Source of the DNA: an uncultured Pseudoteredinibacter sp. | GTDB lineage: Bacteria; Pseudomonadota; Gammaproteobacteria; Pseudomonadales; Cellvibrionaceae | DNA: 64,000 bases | Direction: 5' to 3' | Assembly (NCBI RefSeq): GCF_947502065.1 | Contig: NZ_CANMYE010000004.1 | Span: 124,001-188,000, forward strand | Shown here: piece by piece, positions 36,072-43,595 of the stretch | Layout of the letters: every line of letters starts with the position of its first letter | Numbering within the stretch: the first letter of the stretch is position 1 | Made by a program: the position numbers and the translations under genes | Notes under the pieces: generated by a model | Databases searched by the model: none | What the model was told of the DNA's origin: nothing | The model's input: only the letters and a program-made list of their open reading frames with translations

Positions 36072-36881
36072 ATGAAGGATGATACCCCTGCGTTTTTGTA
36101 CCACTACACTTCAATTGAAAACCTCGCTTTAATTTTGTCCCACAGAACAATTCGCTTTCGCCAATTAAGTACCTTGAACGACCCATTAGAAGGAAAAAAC
36201 GCTGATTTTGCTTACGCTGAAAAACTTATTTTTTCATCATCATGGACAGCGTCTGAGCAAGACTCAATTCCCATGTGGAGTCTTTATACTGGTCTGAAAG
36301 GAGTTAGGGTTAAACTCCCGATCGACTTATTCAATCCCAGAGATGAAATTACATATGGCAAATGGGGTAATGGGCATATTAATGCTGCAAGCATCTCACC
36401 CCCTATTGAGATGTTGATGTTACCTACTCAAAGTGGAAGGCGTGCCGTACATAAATTCTCACACGTAACTGGACCAGATAAAATTAATTATATAAACAGC
36501 GAATCAGTTGGTGATCTTCCCCCCGTAAGAACCAAAACGATAGGATTTTGGCACACCGCTAAAAATCCAATGGAAGGGTTCGACCTCTCAAACATAGGGC
36601 TCCATAAGATTGAAGACTGGTCATTTGAACACGAATGGAGATTTCGAATCCCTCTAGCTATTCAAGCAACTATCGAAGGGAATAGCTTGGAAGAATACTG
36701 TGAAATCATGCAGCCAAGCCGCGACTACATCGACCTACCCATTCGAGCTGAGGCACTTCAACAAATAGAGGTAATGCTAGGGCCTAAAACTACACAAGGG
36801 GAGGAAGTCTTAGTTAGAAGCCTGATAAATACGATTGTACCAAGTGGAAAGATCACAAAAAGTGAAATTCAAATCAGATGA
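36072..36881 (+). CDS. DUF2971 family protein
   Basis: 269 residues. 'PAFLYHYTSIENLALILSHR', 'LSTLNDPLEGK' and 'MWSLYTG' early on, and 'EHEWRFRIPLA' later, are the marks of DUF2971, a family of unknown biochemical function found often on islands and near defence genes. AAAGGAC lies before the ATG. It is divergent from a serine recombinase across the TGAACA motif cluster and may share control with it. A defence role is a guess from location; the HYTS motif recalls ADP-ribosyltransferase-like folds but no catalytic proof is visible. Confidence 0.75.
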   Translation: MKDDTPAFLYHYTSIENLALILSHRTIRFRQLSTLNDPLEGKNADFAYAEKLIFSSSWTASEQDSIPMWSLYTGLKGVRVKLPIDLFNPRDEITYGKWGNGHINAASISPPIEMLMLPTQSGRRAVHKFSHVTGPDKINYINSESVGDLPPVRTKTIGFWHTAKNPMEGFDLSNIGLHKIEDWSFEHEWRFRIPLAIQATIEGNSLEEYCEIMQPSRDYIDLPIRAEALQQIEVMLGPKTTQGEEVLVRSLINTIVPSGKITKSEIQIR

Positions 36882-37033
36882 GTCTCAGAGCCAATATAAG
36901 CCATTTTAACGGGATTTATTCTGGGCGCCCAGTGATGGCAAAGTCCCATAGAAACCGCTCAATCAGCCTCTCACAGCCAGCAAGCTGGGAATTAAATTCA
37001 CCTTCCCCGGATTTTAAGGAGGGCGGAGTGATG

Positions 37034-37549
37034 TTAAGCGTAACAATCCTTGGGGATAAGGCCTTTCTTAATCCAACCATGCCTTTGCACCTTATCTTGC
37101 TTGAAGTAGCGGTTCAGATCATGAAGCATGCCCGTACGAATTGAAGCTGTATGATTTTTGGCCTTCTCTTGATTCCAAGGTTCTGATTTTGTGGATACTG
37201 CCAACCCGCTTCTCTGAGCCCAAGACTCAATCCGCGCTATATCATTATCAACACCATTGGGGGAATCTGAGACAAAGTACAATGTTAAAAAGGGTGCCGT
37301 AAAGTAACCCGACTCATCTTTCAAGTCTTCAAAATAGTACTTTGGCACATTCTTAATCGCCAGCTTCCAAAAAAAGCCTTTAACCCCATTTCCTCGCCCC
37401 AAGGATTTTCGGAGAGATTCAAAGTGCTCCCTAGCATTTGAACAATCACTAGAGACCTCAAAGAATACAGAAATCCTATATGTCCAATTTACGGACTCAA
37501 TTGCATTTATTATCTGTCTTTTCTTGTATTGGTCAGATGATTCAGTCAA
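37034..37549 (-). CDS. Hypothetical island protein (171 aa)
   Basis: 171 residues, soluble, no signal peptide. It has an alternating basic/aromatic composition with 'WTYRISVFFEVSSD', 'GVKGFFWKLAIKNVPKYYFE' and 'YFTAPFLTLYFVSDSP'. I do not recognise the family. It could be a small nucleic-acid-binding or RCR-related protein, but no motif supports that. It is convergent with the DUF2971 gene. Confidence 0.55.
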   Translation of the reverse strand: MTESSDQYKKRQIINAIESVNWTYRISVFFEVSSDCSNAREHFESLRKSLGRGNGVKGFFWKLAIKNVPKYYFEDLKDESGYFTAPFLTLYFVSDSPNGVDNDIARIESWAQRSGLAVSTKSEPWNQEKAKNHTASIRTGMLHDLNRYFKQDKVQRHGWIKKGLIPKDCYA

Positions 37550-37844
37550 TCTCTACTTCCTTAACTATTAACTACTAAAGCAATATATTAATATCTTATT
37601 TGATGTCTATATGCATTCATTTCATTTGATCTATTTAGCAGCTATTAAGACCTCTATTTAGAGTTAATATTAAGTATAAGTGTATTCCTTATACTACATG
37701 CGCATTTTTAGTGCCTAGCTTAGCCCTCAGGCCCTGTATATAAGGGGGATTGAACACCAGCAAGCTAGTTAAAAGCTCCCCAAAATGGCAAAACTTACCG
37801 GTAGGCATTCAAGCCTACTGTCTTTTTATCGCCCCCACTTTAAC
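37550..37844. other. AT-rich gap with hairpins in the island
   Basis: About 295 bp with no gene. It holds the inverted repeat GTATAAG-N7-CTTATAC (37674-37694) and a plus-strand terminator-like stem GTAGGC-ATTCAA-GCCTAC followed by TGTCTTTTTA (37801-37828). Confidence 0.5.
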
Positions 37845-38591
37845 CTACTTCACCCATTGAGCCCTGATGTGCTCAAACAGCTTGGTATTTGCCTCAGCTA
37901 GACCAATTTGCATAGCCAAAACTGTCTCTGTTTGCTTTTTAAGATGTTGGCTATATCCACCACCAAACTGGAGATCATCTCCCGTTTCGAAGAAAGTTGA
38001 TGTTTGATTTTCAAAAGAAGAATGAGAATAACCACTACAGTGCTTTTTGACCTTTCTAAGAAGCTCTAGATTACTTTTATCTAACTTAAGCTTAGAGGCA
38101 TTGTGAACACACAATCCAAAGGAGTTCATAGGGTATAACCTTTTAGCCTTGCTCTTGCTGTACAACCTTTCCTGATAATCAATTTGCTTTACTCTCTTGG
38201 CTTTTCCACCCTTCCATTCAACCACCAGCTCTAAGCTCCCTTGGTAGCTAAGTAGAATTGCCGTCAAAACAGACTCTAAGTGTACGCGAAGTGTGTTGCA
38301 AGACTGAGGGAAATACCCATCACACAATAACTTGATCGAATCTACCAAGTTTACATATGAATATAGATAGAAGTGGCATGCCCGCCTTTTCTGATCGCTT
38401 CCTGACCTATTGGCAACTTCAACTAAACTCATAAGCTTTGGAAATAAGTCAGCAAGTGAGCTACATAAATATCGGACATTTGGTTCAAAATCCTCAAAGA
38501 AGCACGCTCTTCTGGAGTCCTGCCCAGAATTAAAGAAAACGAATGAACTATCGGGATTGGAAAAGTCTATATCATCGGCAATCGTAGCCAT
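37845..38591 (-). CDS. Hypothetical island protein (248 aa)
   Basis: 248 residues, mostly alpha-helical, no signal peptide. Features are 'YLYSYVNLVDSIKLLCDGYF', 'CNTLRVHLESVLTAILLSYQ' and a C-terminal region 'KHCSGYSHSSFE'. The helical layout with an R-x-x-x-E and a His-containing end recalls HEPN-like or DUF5677-like proteins, which include RNases of defence systems, but this is weak. It is the last gene before attR, reading inward. Confidence 0.55.
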   Translation of the reverse strand: MATIADDIDFSNPDSSFVFFNSGQDSRRACFFEDFEPNVRYLCSSLADLFPKLMSLVEVANRSGSDQKRRACHFYLYSYVNLVDSIKLLCDGYFPQSCNTLRVHLESVLTAILLSYQGSLELVVEWKGGKAKRVKQIDYQERLYSKSKAKRLYPMNSFGLCVHNASKLKLDKSNLELLRKVKKHCSGYSHSSFENQTSTFFETGDDLQFGGGYSQHLKKQTETVLAMQIGLAEANTKLFEHIRAQWVK

Positions 38592-38636
38592 TGGGGAGCC
38601 TCCGTGCTTATTACTTCCATAATTAGATTATCGTAT

Positions 38637-38656
38637 TGCTACAAAAACTGCTACAA
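38637..38656 (+). promoter_or_regulatory. Right arm-type sites of the island integrase (TGCTACAA x2)
   Basis: TGCTACAA at 38637-38644 and 38649-38656, starts 12 bp apart, the same as at 31736-31755. They stand 60 bp inside attR. Confidence 0.55.
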
Positions 38657-38715
38657 AATGCTAGCATATGGGGGTGGATTTGACGGTAATTCAAGGCCTT
38701 ACAGGTATGGTAGAT

Positions 38716-38740
38716 AGTCTGCCTCTAGCTACCACTATTC
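38716..38740 (+). repeat. attR
   Basis: 25 bp identical to 31609-31633. Only the 3' part of the tRNA is duplicated, so this is not a second tRNA gene. Confidence 0.92.
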
Positions 38741-38775
38741 AAAGGCTAGCAGGTTAGTACCTGCTAGCCTTTTTT
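38741..38775 (+). terminator. Displaced original terminator of tRNA-Met
   Basis: A strong stem AGGCTAGCAGG / CCTGCTAGCCT with a TTAGTA loop and T6 follows attR directly. In the pre-island chromosome it would have stood six bases after the tRNA. Confidence 0.75.
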
Positions 38776-38789
38776 ATTGCCTGCTCTAT

Positions 38790-38826
38790 TTGGTACACAG
38801 TTTGGTACACAGCTGAATTTGGTACA
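38790..38826 (+). repeat. TTGGTACA direct repeats (remains of a second element's arm sites)
   Basis: TTGGTACA occurs at 38790-38797, 38802-38809 and 38819-38826. The first two are 12 bp apart, like the TGCTACAA pairs of the island. They lie just outside attR, where a tandem element's integrase would begin; that integrase is missing and an IS follows. Confidence 0.5.
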
Positions 38827-38832
38827 AAAAGC

Positions 38833-40134
38833 GGCTCTACCCCATTAACGGGGGATGGCATTCATATTGGTCGGTTAATAATTCCATCCCAGCCACAATG
38901 GACCATGACTCTTAACCGATAGTTTTCAAAATTTCTAAAACCATACGCTCGTCTCGACATCATTTCCATCTTATTGCGGAAACCCTCTGTGATCCCGTTT
39001 GTTTTGCTGAATCTCCACATCGCCAATATTGGCCCCATCCAAGACTTGAGGGTTTGGGCTAATGATCTTAGCGGGCTGTCTTCCAGCTGATCTATCAGTG
39101 ACAAGTAGCGAGGTAAGTGCTTCCTGGCTCGTTTGGCTGTCAGCGTTTTTAGCAGCATAAAACGAATAAGCTTTTGCTTGGCGATATACAATTCCTGCAG
39201 CACAGGGTAATCGCCCAGGTAAGTCATCAAGTTCGCATGTTGCTCGTTGCTTAAGTTCCATTTATGGCGGCGCATTAAACTAAGCAGCCCTCGGTTTCTT
39301 CGCCCTTCTGGGTGATGTTGTTGCCACACCTTCAGAAAATGTTGATTCACCATCCGAACTACATGAAACCGATCCGCTACAATAGTCGCTTGAGGAAAGT
39401 ATCGACGTGCTATGCTGCGATAAGTTTCCGATAAATCCATGACCACCACCTGAACATTGGATTTACCTCTTAAGCCTTTTAAATAAGACCTCAAGCTCGC
39501 CTCGGAGCGCCCGAGTTTTACATCAAAGACCCTATGCCTTCTAAGATCTACAAAGGTTGTGGCGTAGCCTTTCTTGCGAGTAAAAAAGTGTTCATCAATA
39601 CCTAAAACCTTAGGGCAATCGCGCTCACTCATCTCAGAACGCTTCATGTCGATGTGATGTTGATACCAACGCTCTACCGTAGCGGGGCTGATATCGTGAG
39701 TTCTTGAGAGCTTGCGCTGGGTCACGCCGCCATCGTGAGCCTCAAAGACTTCTAAGCGGTAAGACTCAGTTGCTCGATACCTTGGCCTAATGCCAGCAAA
39801 AGGGTGGCGAAAATAGCGGTTACAGCATCGACAATGATACTTCGGCACCTTGAGGTGCAAAGTCATTAAGTGGTTGCCCTGGCGGGTGTGCTTCAAAGTG
39901 CGCTGATGTGTCGCTTTAATCCTTAGATTGTGGCTCTCACAATGCTTGCAGGGCGGCCTGTTGCTGGGTCTAGCCCAGACTTCAATGCCGTCATGGCGGT
40001 TAACCCTCTCTACAAGTAGCTCAGAAATGCCTACAATGGTTGCTGCGTGGGACATCGGTGTTTCTCCATTAAAATGATCTTCGCAAATCTATTTTTTAAT
40101 GAATGCCGGTGTCCCCCGTTAATGATGAAGAGCC
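38833..40134 (-). mobile_element. Complete ISL3-family insertion sequence
   Basis: 1,302 bp with imperfect terminal inverted repeats (38833-38865 and 40099-40134) that share GGCTCT, ATTAACGGGGGA and GGCATTCAT. It is flanked on both sides by the 8-bp target duplication CAAAAAGC (38825-38832 and 40135-40142), the size expected for ISL3. Intact transposase and a perfect duplication point to a recent insertion. Confidence 0.95.
38862..40055 (-). CDS. tnp: ISL3-family transposase
   Basis: 397 residues: an N-terminal zinc-binding region ('CKHCESHNLR', 'YHCRCCNRYF'), a helix-turn-helix ('GGVTQRKLSRTHDISPATVE') and the DDE domain with 'VLGIDEHFF', 'VVVMDLSETYRS' and 'TNGITEGFRNKMEM' carrying the three acidic residues. 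The reading frame is intact and the stop codon lies inside the left inverted repeat. The protein cuts and joins its own 1.3-kb element. A diverged 5' fragment of a related copy is found at 63361-63507. Confidence 0.95.
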   Translation of the reverse strand: MSHAATIVGISELLVERVNRHDGIEVWARPSNRPPCKHCESHNLRIKATHQRTLKHTRQGNHLMTLHLKVPKYHCRCCNRYFRHPFAGIRPRYRATESYRLEVFEAHDGGVTQRKLSRTHDISPATVERWYQHHIDMKRSEMSERDCPKVLGIDEHFFTRKKGYATTFVDLRRHRVFDVKLGRSEASLRSYLKGLRGKSNVQVVVMDLSETYRSIARRYFPQATIVADRFHVVRMVNQHFLKVWQQHHPEGRRNRGLLSLMRRHKWNLSNEQHANLMTYLGDYPVLQELYIAKQKLIRFMLLKTLTAKRARKHLPRYLSLIDQLEDSPLRSLAQTLKSWMGPILAMWRFSKTNGITEGFRNKMEMMSRRAYGFRNFENYRLRVMVHCGWDGIINRPI

Positions 40135-40142
40135 CAAAAAGC

Positions 40143-40260
40143 AGCCCCAAAGTGTATTTTAACCCACCAGCAATGACGCTGGTTTTGCTAAAACTCCACA
40201 TAGCCAAATTCGGCGCAACCCTCAAATTCAGACTTTGAGCAAACTTCCCACTTAACCCTC
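40143..40260 (-). pseudogene. Relic of an older ISL3-like transposase (C-terminal part)
   Basis: The minus strand reads 'GKFAQSLNLRV', then 'APNLAMWSFSKTSVIAGG', then 'LKYTLGLLF'. This aligns with 'SLAQTLKSWMG', 'PILAMWRFSKTNGITEGF' and 'RNKMEMMS' of the intact transposase next door. The catalytic Glu position is changed and the rest is missing. The intact IS inserted at its edge. Confidence 0.7.
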
Positions 40261-40288
40261 CTTTGCTCCGCCGGGAATACCAGCACAA

Positions 40289-40606
40289 AACAAATAACTG
40301 GAAAACTCATAACTATCGCCAAAAGATGTGGAATTGTTACTGCAATCAAATTCAATTACTGTGGCGGAAAAATGAAATTCCAACATACATGGATAAACTG
40401 AACGCAACTAAAAGCGACCGTTCGTCGCCTGCCGTTTTTTCGTTGAAAAATACGGTAATTTGCATGACAAATAATTAGTGACAAAATTTAAGCCACTGTT
40501 TGCAAACACTTTTTATTTTTTTCCTTCACAAACAAGAAAGTTTTTCTCAAAAATAAATTCCAATTCAAGAAAGATAGGCCCTAACCTGTAAGAAATTTCC
40601 TCTTGA
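40289..40606. other. Non-coding region with hairpins before the AlpA/Rep module (possible replication origin)
   Basis: About 320 bp without a gene. Two adjacent hairpins stand out: GCGAC-CGTTC-GTCGC (40414-40428) and a bulged CCGTTTTTTC / GAAAAATACGG (40432-40455). Next to a HUH-type Rep gene such structures are candidates for a rolling-circle origin. No nick site is proven. Confidence 0.4.
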
Positions 40607-40624
40607 CCGTCAATATTTTGACGG
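40607..40624. promoter_or_regulatory. Palindrome in front of the AlpA-like gene
   Basis: CCGTCAA-TATT-TTGACGG ends 4 bp before the ATG at 40629. It is a candidate operator for the AlpA-like regulator, or an RNA hairpin covering the ribosome-binding site of that start. If the real start is 40674, it is a leader element. Confidence 0.5.
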
Positions 40625-40628
40625 TAGC

Positions 40629-40889
40629 ATGAGTCCAACAAAAGAATATTTTTTGGCAGAAGGGTTATGGGATATGTGTGTAATTAACGAAAAACTAATC
40701 GAGCTGAACAACAAAGACCGGATCGAGCTCATTTCAACCAGTGCCGCTTGCGCTTTTCTAGGGATTAGCCGAACAACCCTATGGAGGATCAGTCAACGCG
40801 ACAAAACATTCCCTCGCCCCAAAAAAATTTCACTCAGTAAAAATTCTTGGAATTTACAAGAGTTAAACAACTGGGCACAAAACCAATAA
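40629..40889 (+). CDS. AlpA-family excisionase/regulator
   Basis: 86 residues. The MerR-like helix-turn-helix of AlpA is clear: 'ISTSAACAFLGISRTTLWRI' then 'FPRPKKIS' and 'WNLQELNNWAQ'. AlpA proteins act as excisionase or activator genes in prophage-like and satellite elements. The ATG at 40629 lacks a good ribosome-binding site; an internal ATG at 40674 is an alternative. It is followed 82 bp later by a HUH Rep gene, a pairing known from small integrative elements. Confidence 0.8.
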   Translation: MSPTKEYFLAEGLWDMCVINEKLIELNNKDRIELISTSAACAFLGISRTTLWRISQRDKTFPRPKKISLSKNSWNLQELNNWAQNQ

Positions 40890-40971
40890 CCCTCTTACTC
40901 TAAATGCAATCACCCCAAGTATCCCTCTAACACCCAACTCCCAAGCCACATCCAGTCAGGAAAACAAGTCC

Positions 40972-42354
40972 ATGTCTATTTTTGACCCAAAAGCGCACGC
41001 CTATGCCAATAGTAGGAATTTCCCTGAGCCCTGCACCATCTTACTAGATGAGGCTACGAAAAGTCGGACAAAAGAGTCTCCTCAAATCAGCAGGACTTTT
41101 TTTCTGGAGTCGAGGAATATCGGCATGATGCCGCAGTACAGAATCAGACAGAGAAAAACACACAAAAACAAACTACCCGATAAACACACCAAATCTAACC
41201 GTCTATCTCAACGGGCTGTTGGAAAAATCATAGATTCGGCTGTCCATGTCCAATATCGAGGCGGGTATAACCTATTCATCACCCTAACCCTGAATAATAA
41301 GAGCAGAGAAGAGCTTCTAAACAATAAATTCAGACTTCAAAGCGAGGTAACTCGGGTCATGAGCGCCCTAAAAAGACTTTATTTCAGAGGTTCAAAAAAG
41401 CTAGGGTTTCCTGAAGCCGAAAACAGTCTTTTTGATTATATCTGGGTTGCTGAATCTCCGAAAAATACCTATAAAGGAGAAAACCCCCATGTTCATCTAG
41501 TCTTGCGGTGGAAACTATGTCGAGACAAACAATCTAAATTACATACCTATTTAACTAAATGTTGGAAACTAGGTAAAGTTCACCTTAAAAAATCAGACTC
41601 ACCCATATCTACCGCTGCATATCTAGCAAAGGTGTGCACTCAACATGATAAAGATCAAGGGGAAATAGGGGGAAATAGGTATAGCATTAGCCGAAGTGCT
41701 AGATCACCAAAATGGGATATCGTGGGCTCATTCGAGAGCCATTGTTACGCACAGTACATTTTCAATCTATACAAACAACTCAAGCATGAAACCACACCTC
41801 TATATAGAGAAAGAAAAAAACTAGCATTAAAAAAACGACAGCAACGAAACACTCTTAAGAGCTCAAAACCTCAATTAAATGCTGATGCGAGAAAACGAAT
41901 TTTTGCGAAATTAAGTGCAATCCAAAACAATTTAGACAAGGTGCAGAAAAAAATCGATGCATTTCCCATTCAGACAAACGGGTATCAGATTACCTGTTCA
42001 GACTCTCGGATTCTAGGGTCGATCTTAGACATGAGACCTCTATCTGAAATCCCAGCCTGCAAGACCACCTTTGGTTCGGCCTCACCAACAAATGCCATAA
42101 CCAGCTCTACAAGCAAAAAACTACTGCATGCATTACATCAAAGGCCATACCGCATACCGGCCAAAAGACCAATGGATAGATACCACCACCTATTTTCACC
42201 AACCAATATTGCTCCCATTTTCGAATACAACCTACACAGTGAACCCTCCTCTCGCAGAACGCATGATTTCCTGGTAAATAGATTTCAGCTGAATTCCACT
42301 AGGTTCAAGCTTTCTTTTAAGCACCCAAAGTTTAGTGTTAAACCAATCGTTTGA
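40972..42354 (+). CDS. rep: HUH-family rolling-circle replication initiator (inovirus Gp2-like)
   Basis: 460 residues. The three motifs of a single-tyrosine HUH endonuclease are visible in order: motif I 'LFITLTLNN' (101-109), motif II 'NPHVHLVLRW' with His173/His175, and motif III 'AAYLAKVC' with Tyr217 and Lys220. The C-terminal ~200 residues are basic, with a Lys/Arg helix ('YRERKKLALKKRQQRN'). It should nick one strand at an origin and stay linked to the 5' end. It is preceded by an AlpA-like gene and hairpins. No capsid, coat or morphogenesis genes are near, so this looks like the replication core of a plasmid-like or phage-satellite element. Confidence 0.8.
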   Translation: MSIFDPKAHAYANSRNFPEPCTILLDEATKSRTKESPQISRTFFLESRNIGMMPQYRIRQRKTHKNKLPDKHTKSNRLSQRAVGKIIDSAVHVQYRGGYNLFITLTLNNKSREELLNNKFRLQSEVTRVMSALKRLYFRGSKKLGFPEAENSLFDYIWVAESPKNTYKGENPHVHLVLRWKLCRDKQSKLHTYLTKCWKLGKVHLKKSDSPISTAAYLAKVCTQHDKDQGEIGGNRYSISRSARSPKWDIVGSFESHCYAQYIFNLYKQLKHETTPLYRERKKLALKKRQQRNTLKSSKPQLNADARKRIFAKLSAIQNNLDKVQKKIDAFPIQTNGYQITCSDSRILGSILDMRPLSEIPACKTTFGSASPTNAITSSTSKKLLHALHQRPYRIPAKRPMDRYHHLFSPTNIAPIFEYNLHSEPSSRRTHDFLVNRFQLNSTRFKLSFKHPKFSVKPIV

Positions 42355-42595
42355 ACAACGCATCGCTCTATGGGTAAGCGATCCTCAAGAAAGACAGGAA
42401 AGCATGCTCTTAAAGCCAATGTCTTAGCTAGCTCTAATGCTGTAGAAATTGACTCGAAATATAGTTTGGACACCCTGCTTTGCCTCTGCCGTTTGGCCAA
42501 ATAAGGCGCCACCTAGTTTCCCGGTGCACTGAATATCAAATTCAGGTCTTTTGCTGCAAAAAATGTCAAAAGAAAAATCACCAACATCACCCCCA
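42355..42595. other. Non-coding gap after rep
   Basis: About 240 bp with no recognised gene or strong hairpin. It probably contains the far end of the rep element, but no third copy of the 25-bp att sequence is present here. Confidence 0.45.
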
Positions 42596-42823
42596 CTAGG
42601 CTATACGTAGCTTATGATTTTCAGGGCAAGGTTTATTATTTATTAACCCTTCTTCGCTCTTTTCAGTGTAAGCCCTACGCCAACTATAAAACGTCTACCT
42701 ACATATGCCGAAATACCAGCAAGCTTTCGATATATTGCTGATTTCAAAAGCATAGTTCAGGACCTTCAATTTCCTAGAAACATCTAGTTGAGCCTTCTTA
42801 TTAATGTAAAAATCTCGATCCAT
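42596..42823 (-). pseudogene. IS481-like transposase fragment with in-frame stop
   Basis: Starting at the ATG 42821-42823 the minus strand reads 'LDVSRKLKVLNYAFEISNIS' and 'KACWYFGICR', then TAG, then in the same frame 'TFYSWRRAYTEKSEEG' and 'LINNKPCPENHKLRIA', then TAG. This is the N-terminal helix-turn-helix part of IS481/integrase-core transposases, where the first stop replaces the usual Glu of 'RETFY'. The catalytic domain is gone. Confidence 0.75.
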
Positions 42824-42842
42824 AGATAAACAGTATAAACTG

Positions 42843-43056
42843 TCTACCTAAGCCGAGGCTTTATAAATGTATTACAACTACGTTTATATAGCTAAGATTT
42901 TATAGGGTAACCGGGTGGCTAAGCTGTTTCGCAGATGGCCTTTCGAATACCCGCTAAAATTCTCATCCCCTTTCAAATTTTTCTCAGCAGACTGGCGCTC
43001 TTCTCTAGCCTAGAATCACAGACTGACGAAATCAGCCTTTATGCCGAGAATCAGAT
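42843..43056. other. Promoter region before the thioredoxin-like genes
   Basis: About 210 bp without a gene. It must carry the promoter for the genes at 43057 onward. Nothing else is evident. Confidence 0.4.
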
Positions 43057-43503
43057 ATGAAAACCATTGCCATCGCCGCCTGTATCTTTAGCAGCTTTCT
43101 GTTTAGCGCTAAGTCCCGCTCAGATTCGCTGGATTTAGCTCAGTATCGAGGGCAAGTTGTGTATTTAGATTTCTGGGCATCTTGGTGTGTGCCTTGTAAA
43201 AAATCCTTTCCATGGATGAATCAAATTCGGGAAAAGTATAAAGACAGGGGGCTAAAAATCATTGCTGTCAGTGTCGATGAATCAGCCCAGGCGATGAAAA
43301 ATTTTCTTGCGCAGCATCCCGCCAAATTCAGCGTTATTCATGATAAGGACAAAGCCCTATCCAAAGGCTATACGCTGATTGGCATGCCAACCAGTTTCAT
43401 CTATGACCGCGAAGGAAAACTGACGGGCTCATATCCCGGTTATAACCTTAAAACGAAAGCAAAGATTGAAGCGCAATTGCAGGCGCTGCTAAATAAAGGC
43501 TAA
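43057..43503 (+). CDS. TlpA/ResA-like periplasmic thioredoxin
   Basis: 148 residues: signal peptide (about 1-22), then a thioredoxin fold with active site 'WASWCVPCKKSFP' (CVPC), 'IIAVSVDES' and the cis-proline 'GMPTSF'. It is of the TlpA/ResA kind that reduces periplasmic disulfides in apocytochromes or metal chaperones. The gene starts a plus-strand run and is followed 92 bp later by another thioredoxin-fold protein, probably in the same transcript. Confidence 0.88.
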   Translation: MKTIAIAACIFSSFLFSAKSRSDSLDLAQYRGQVVYLDFWASWCVPCKKSFPWMNQIREKYKDRGLKIIAVSVDESAQAMKNFLAQHPAKFSVIHDKDKALSKGYTLIGMPTSFIYDREGKLTGSYPGYNLKTKAKIEAQLQALLNKG

Positions 43504-43595
43504 GCCCTAATGTATCGTAGCCGCCAGAACCGGTAATGGCTCTGGCCACACATAAGCAGATTTCTCCATTATTCAGACAAAAGAGTTATAAACTC

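Larger units (their letters stand above)
31609..38740. mobile_element. 7.1-kb integrative island in tRNA-Met
   Basis: Bounded by an exact 25-bp direct repeat covering the tRNA 3' end (31609-31633 and 38716-38740). It carries, in order, a tyrosine integrase next to the tRNA, a secreted protein, a YidD-like mini-protein, a zinc-ribbon membrane protein, a serine recombinase, a DUF2971 protein and two unknown proteins. There are no conjugation or phage structural genes, so it would need help to move between cells. Coding density is lower and A+T higher than in the flanks. Confidence 0.9.

Noticed and set aside
36878..37144. 88-codon frame after the DUF2971 gene
   Set aside because: Its second half is antisense to the 171-residue island gene and it has no recognisable domain.
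38716..38740. Second tRNA gene
   Set aside because: Only the last part of the T-arm, the acceptor strand and CCA are present; it is the attR duplication.
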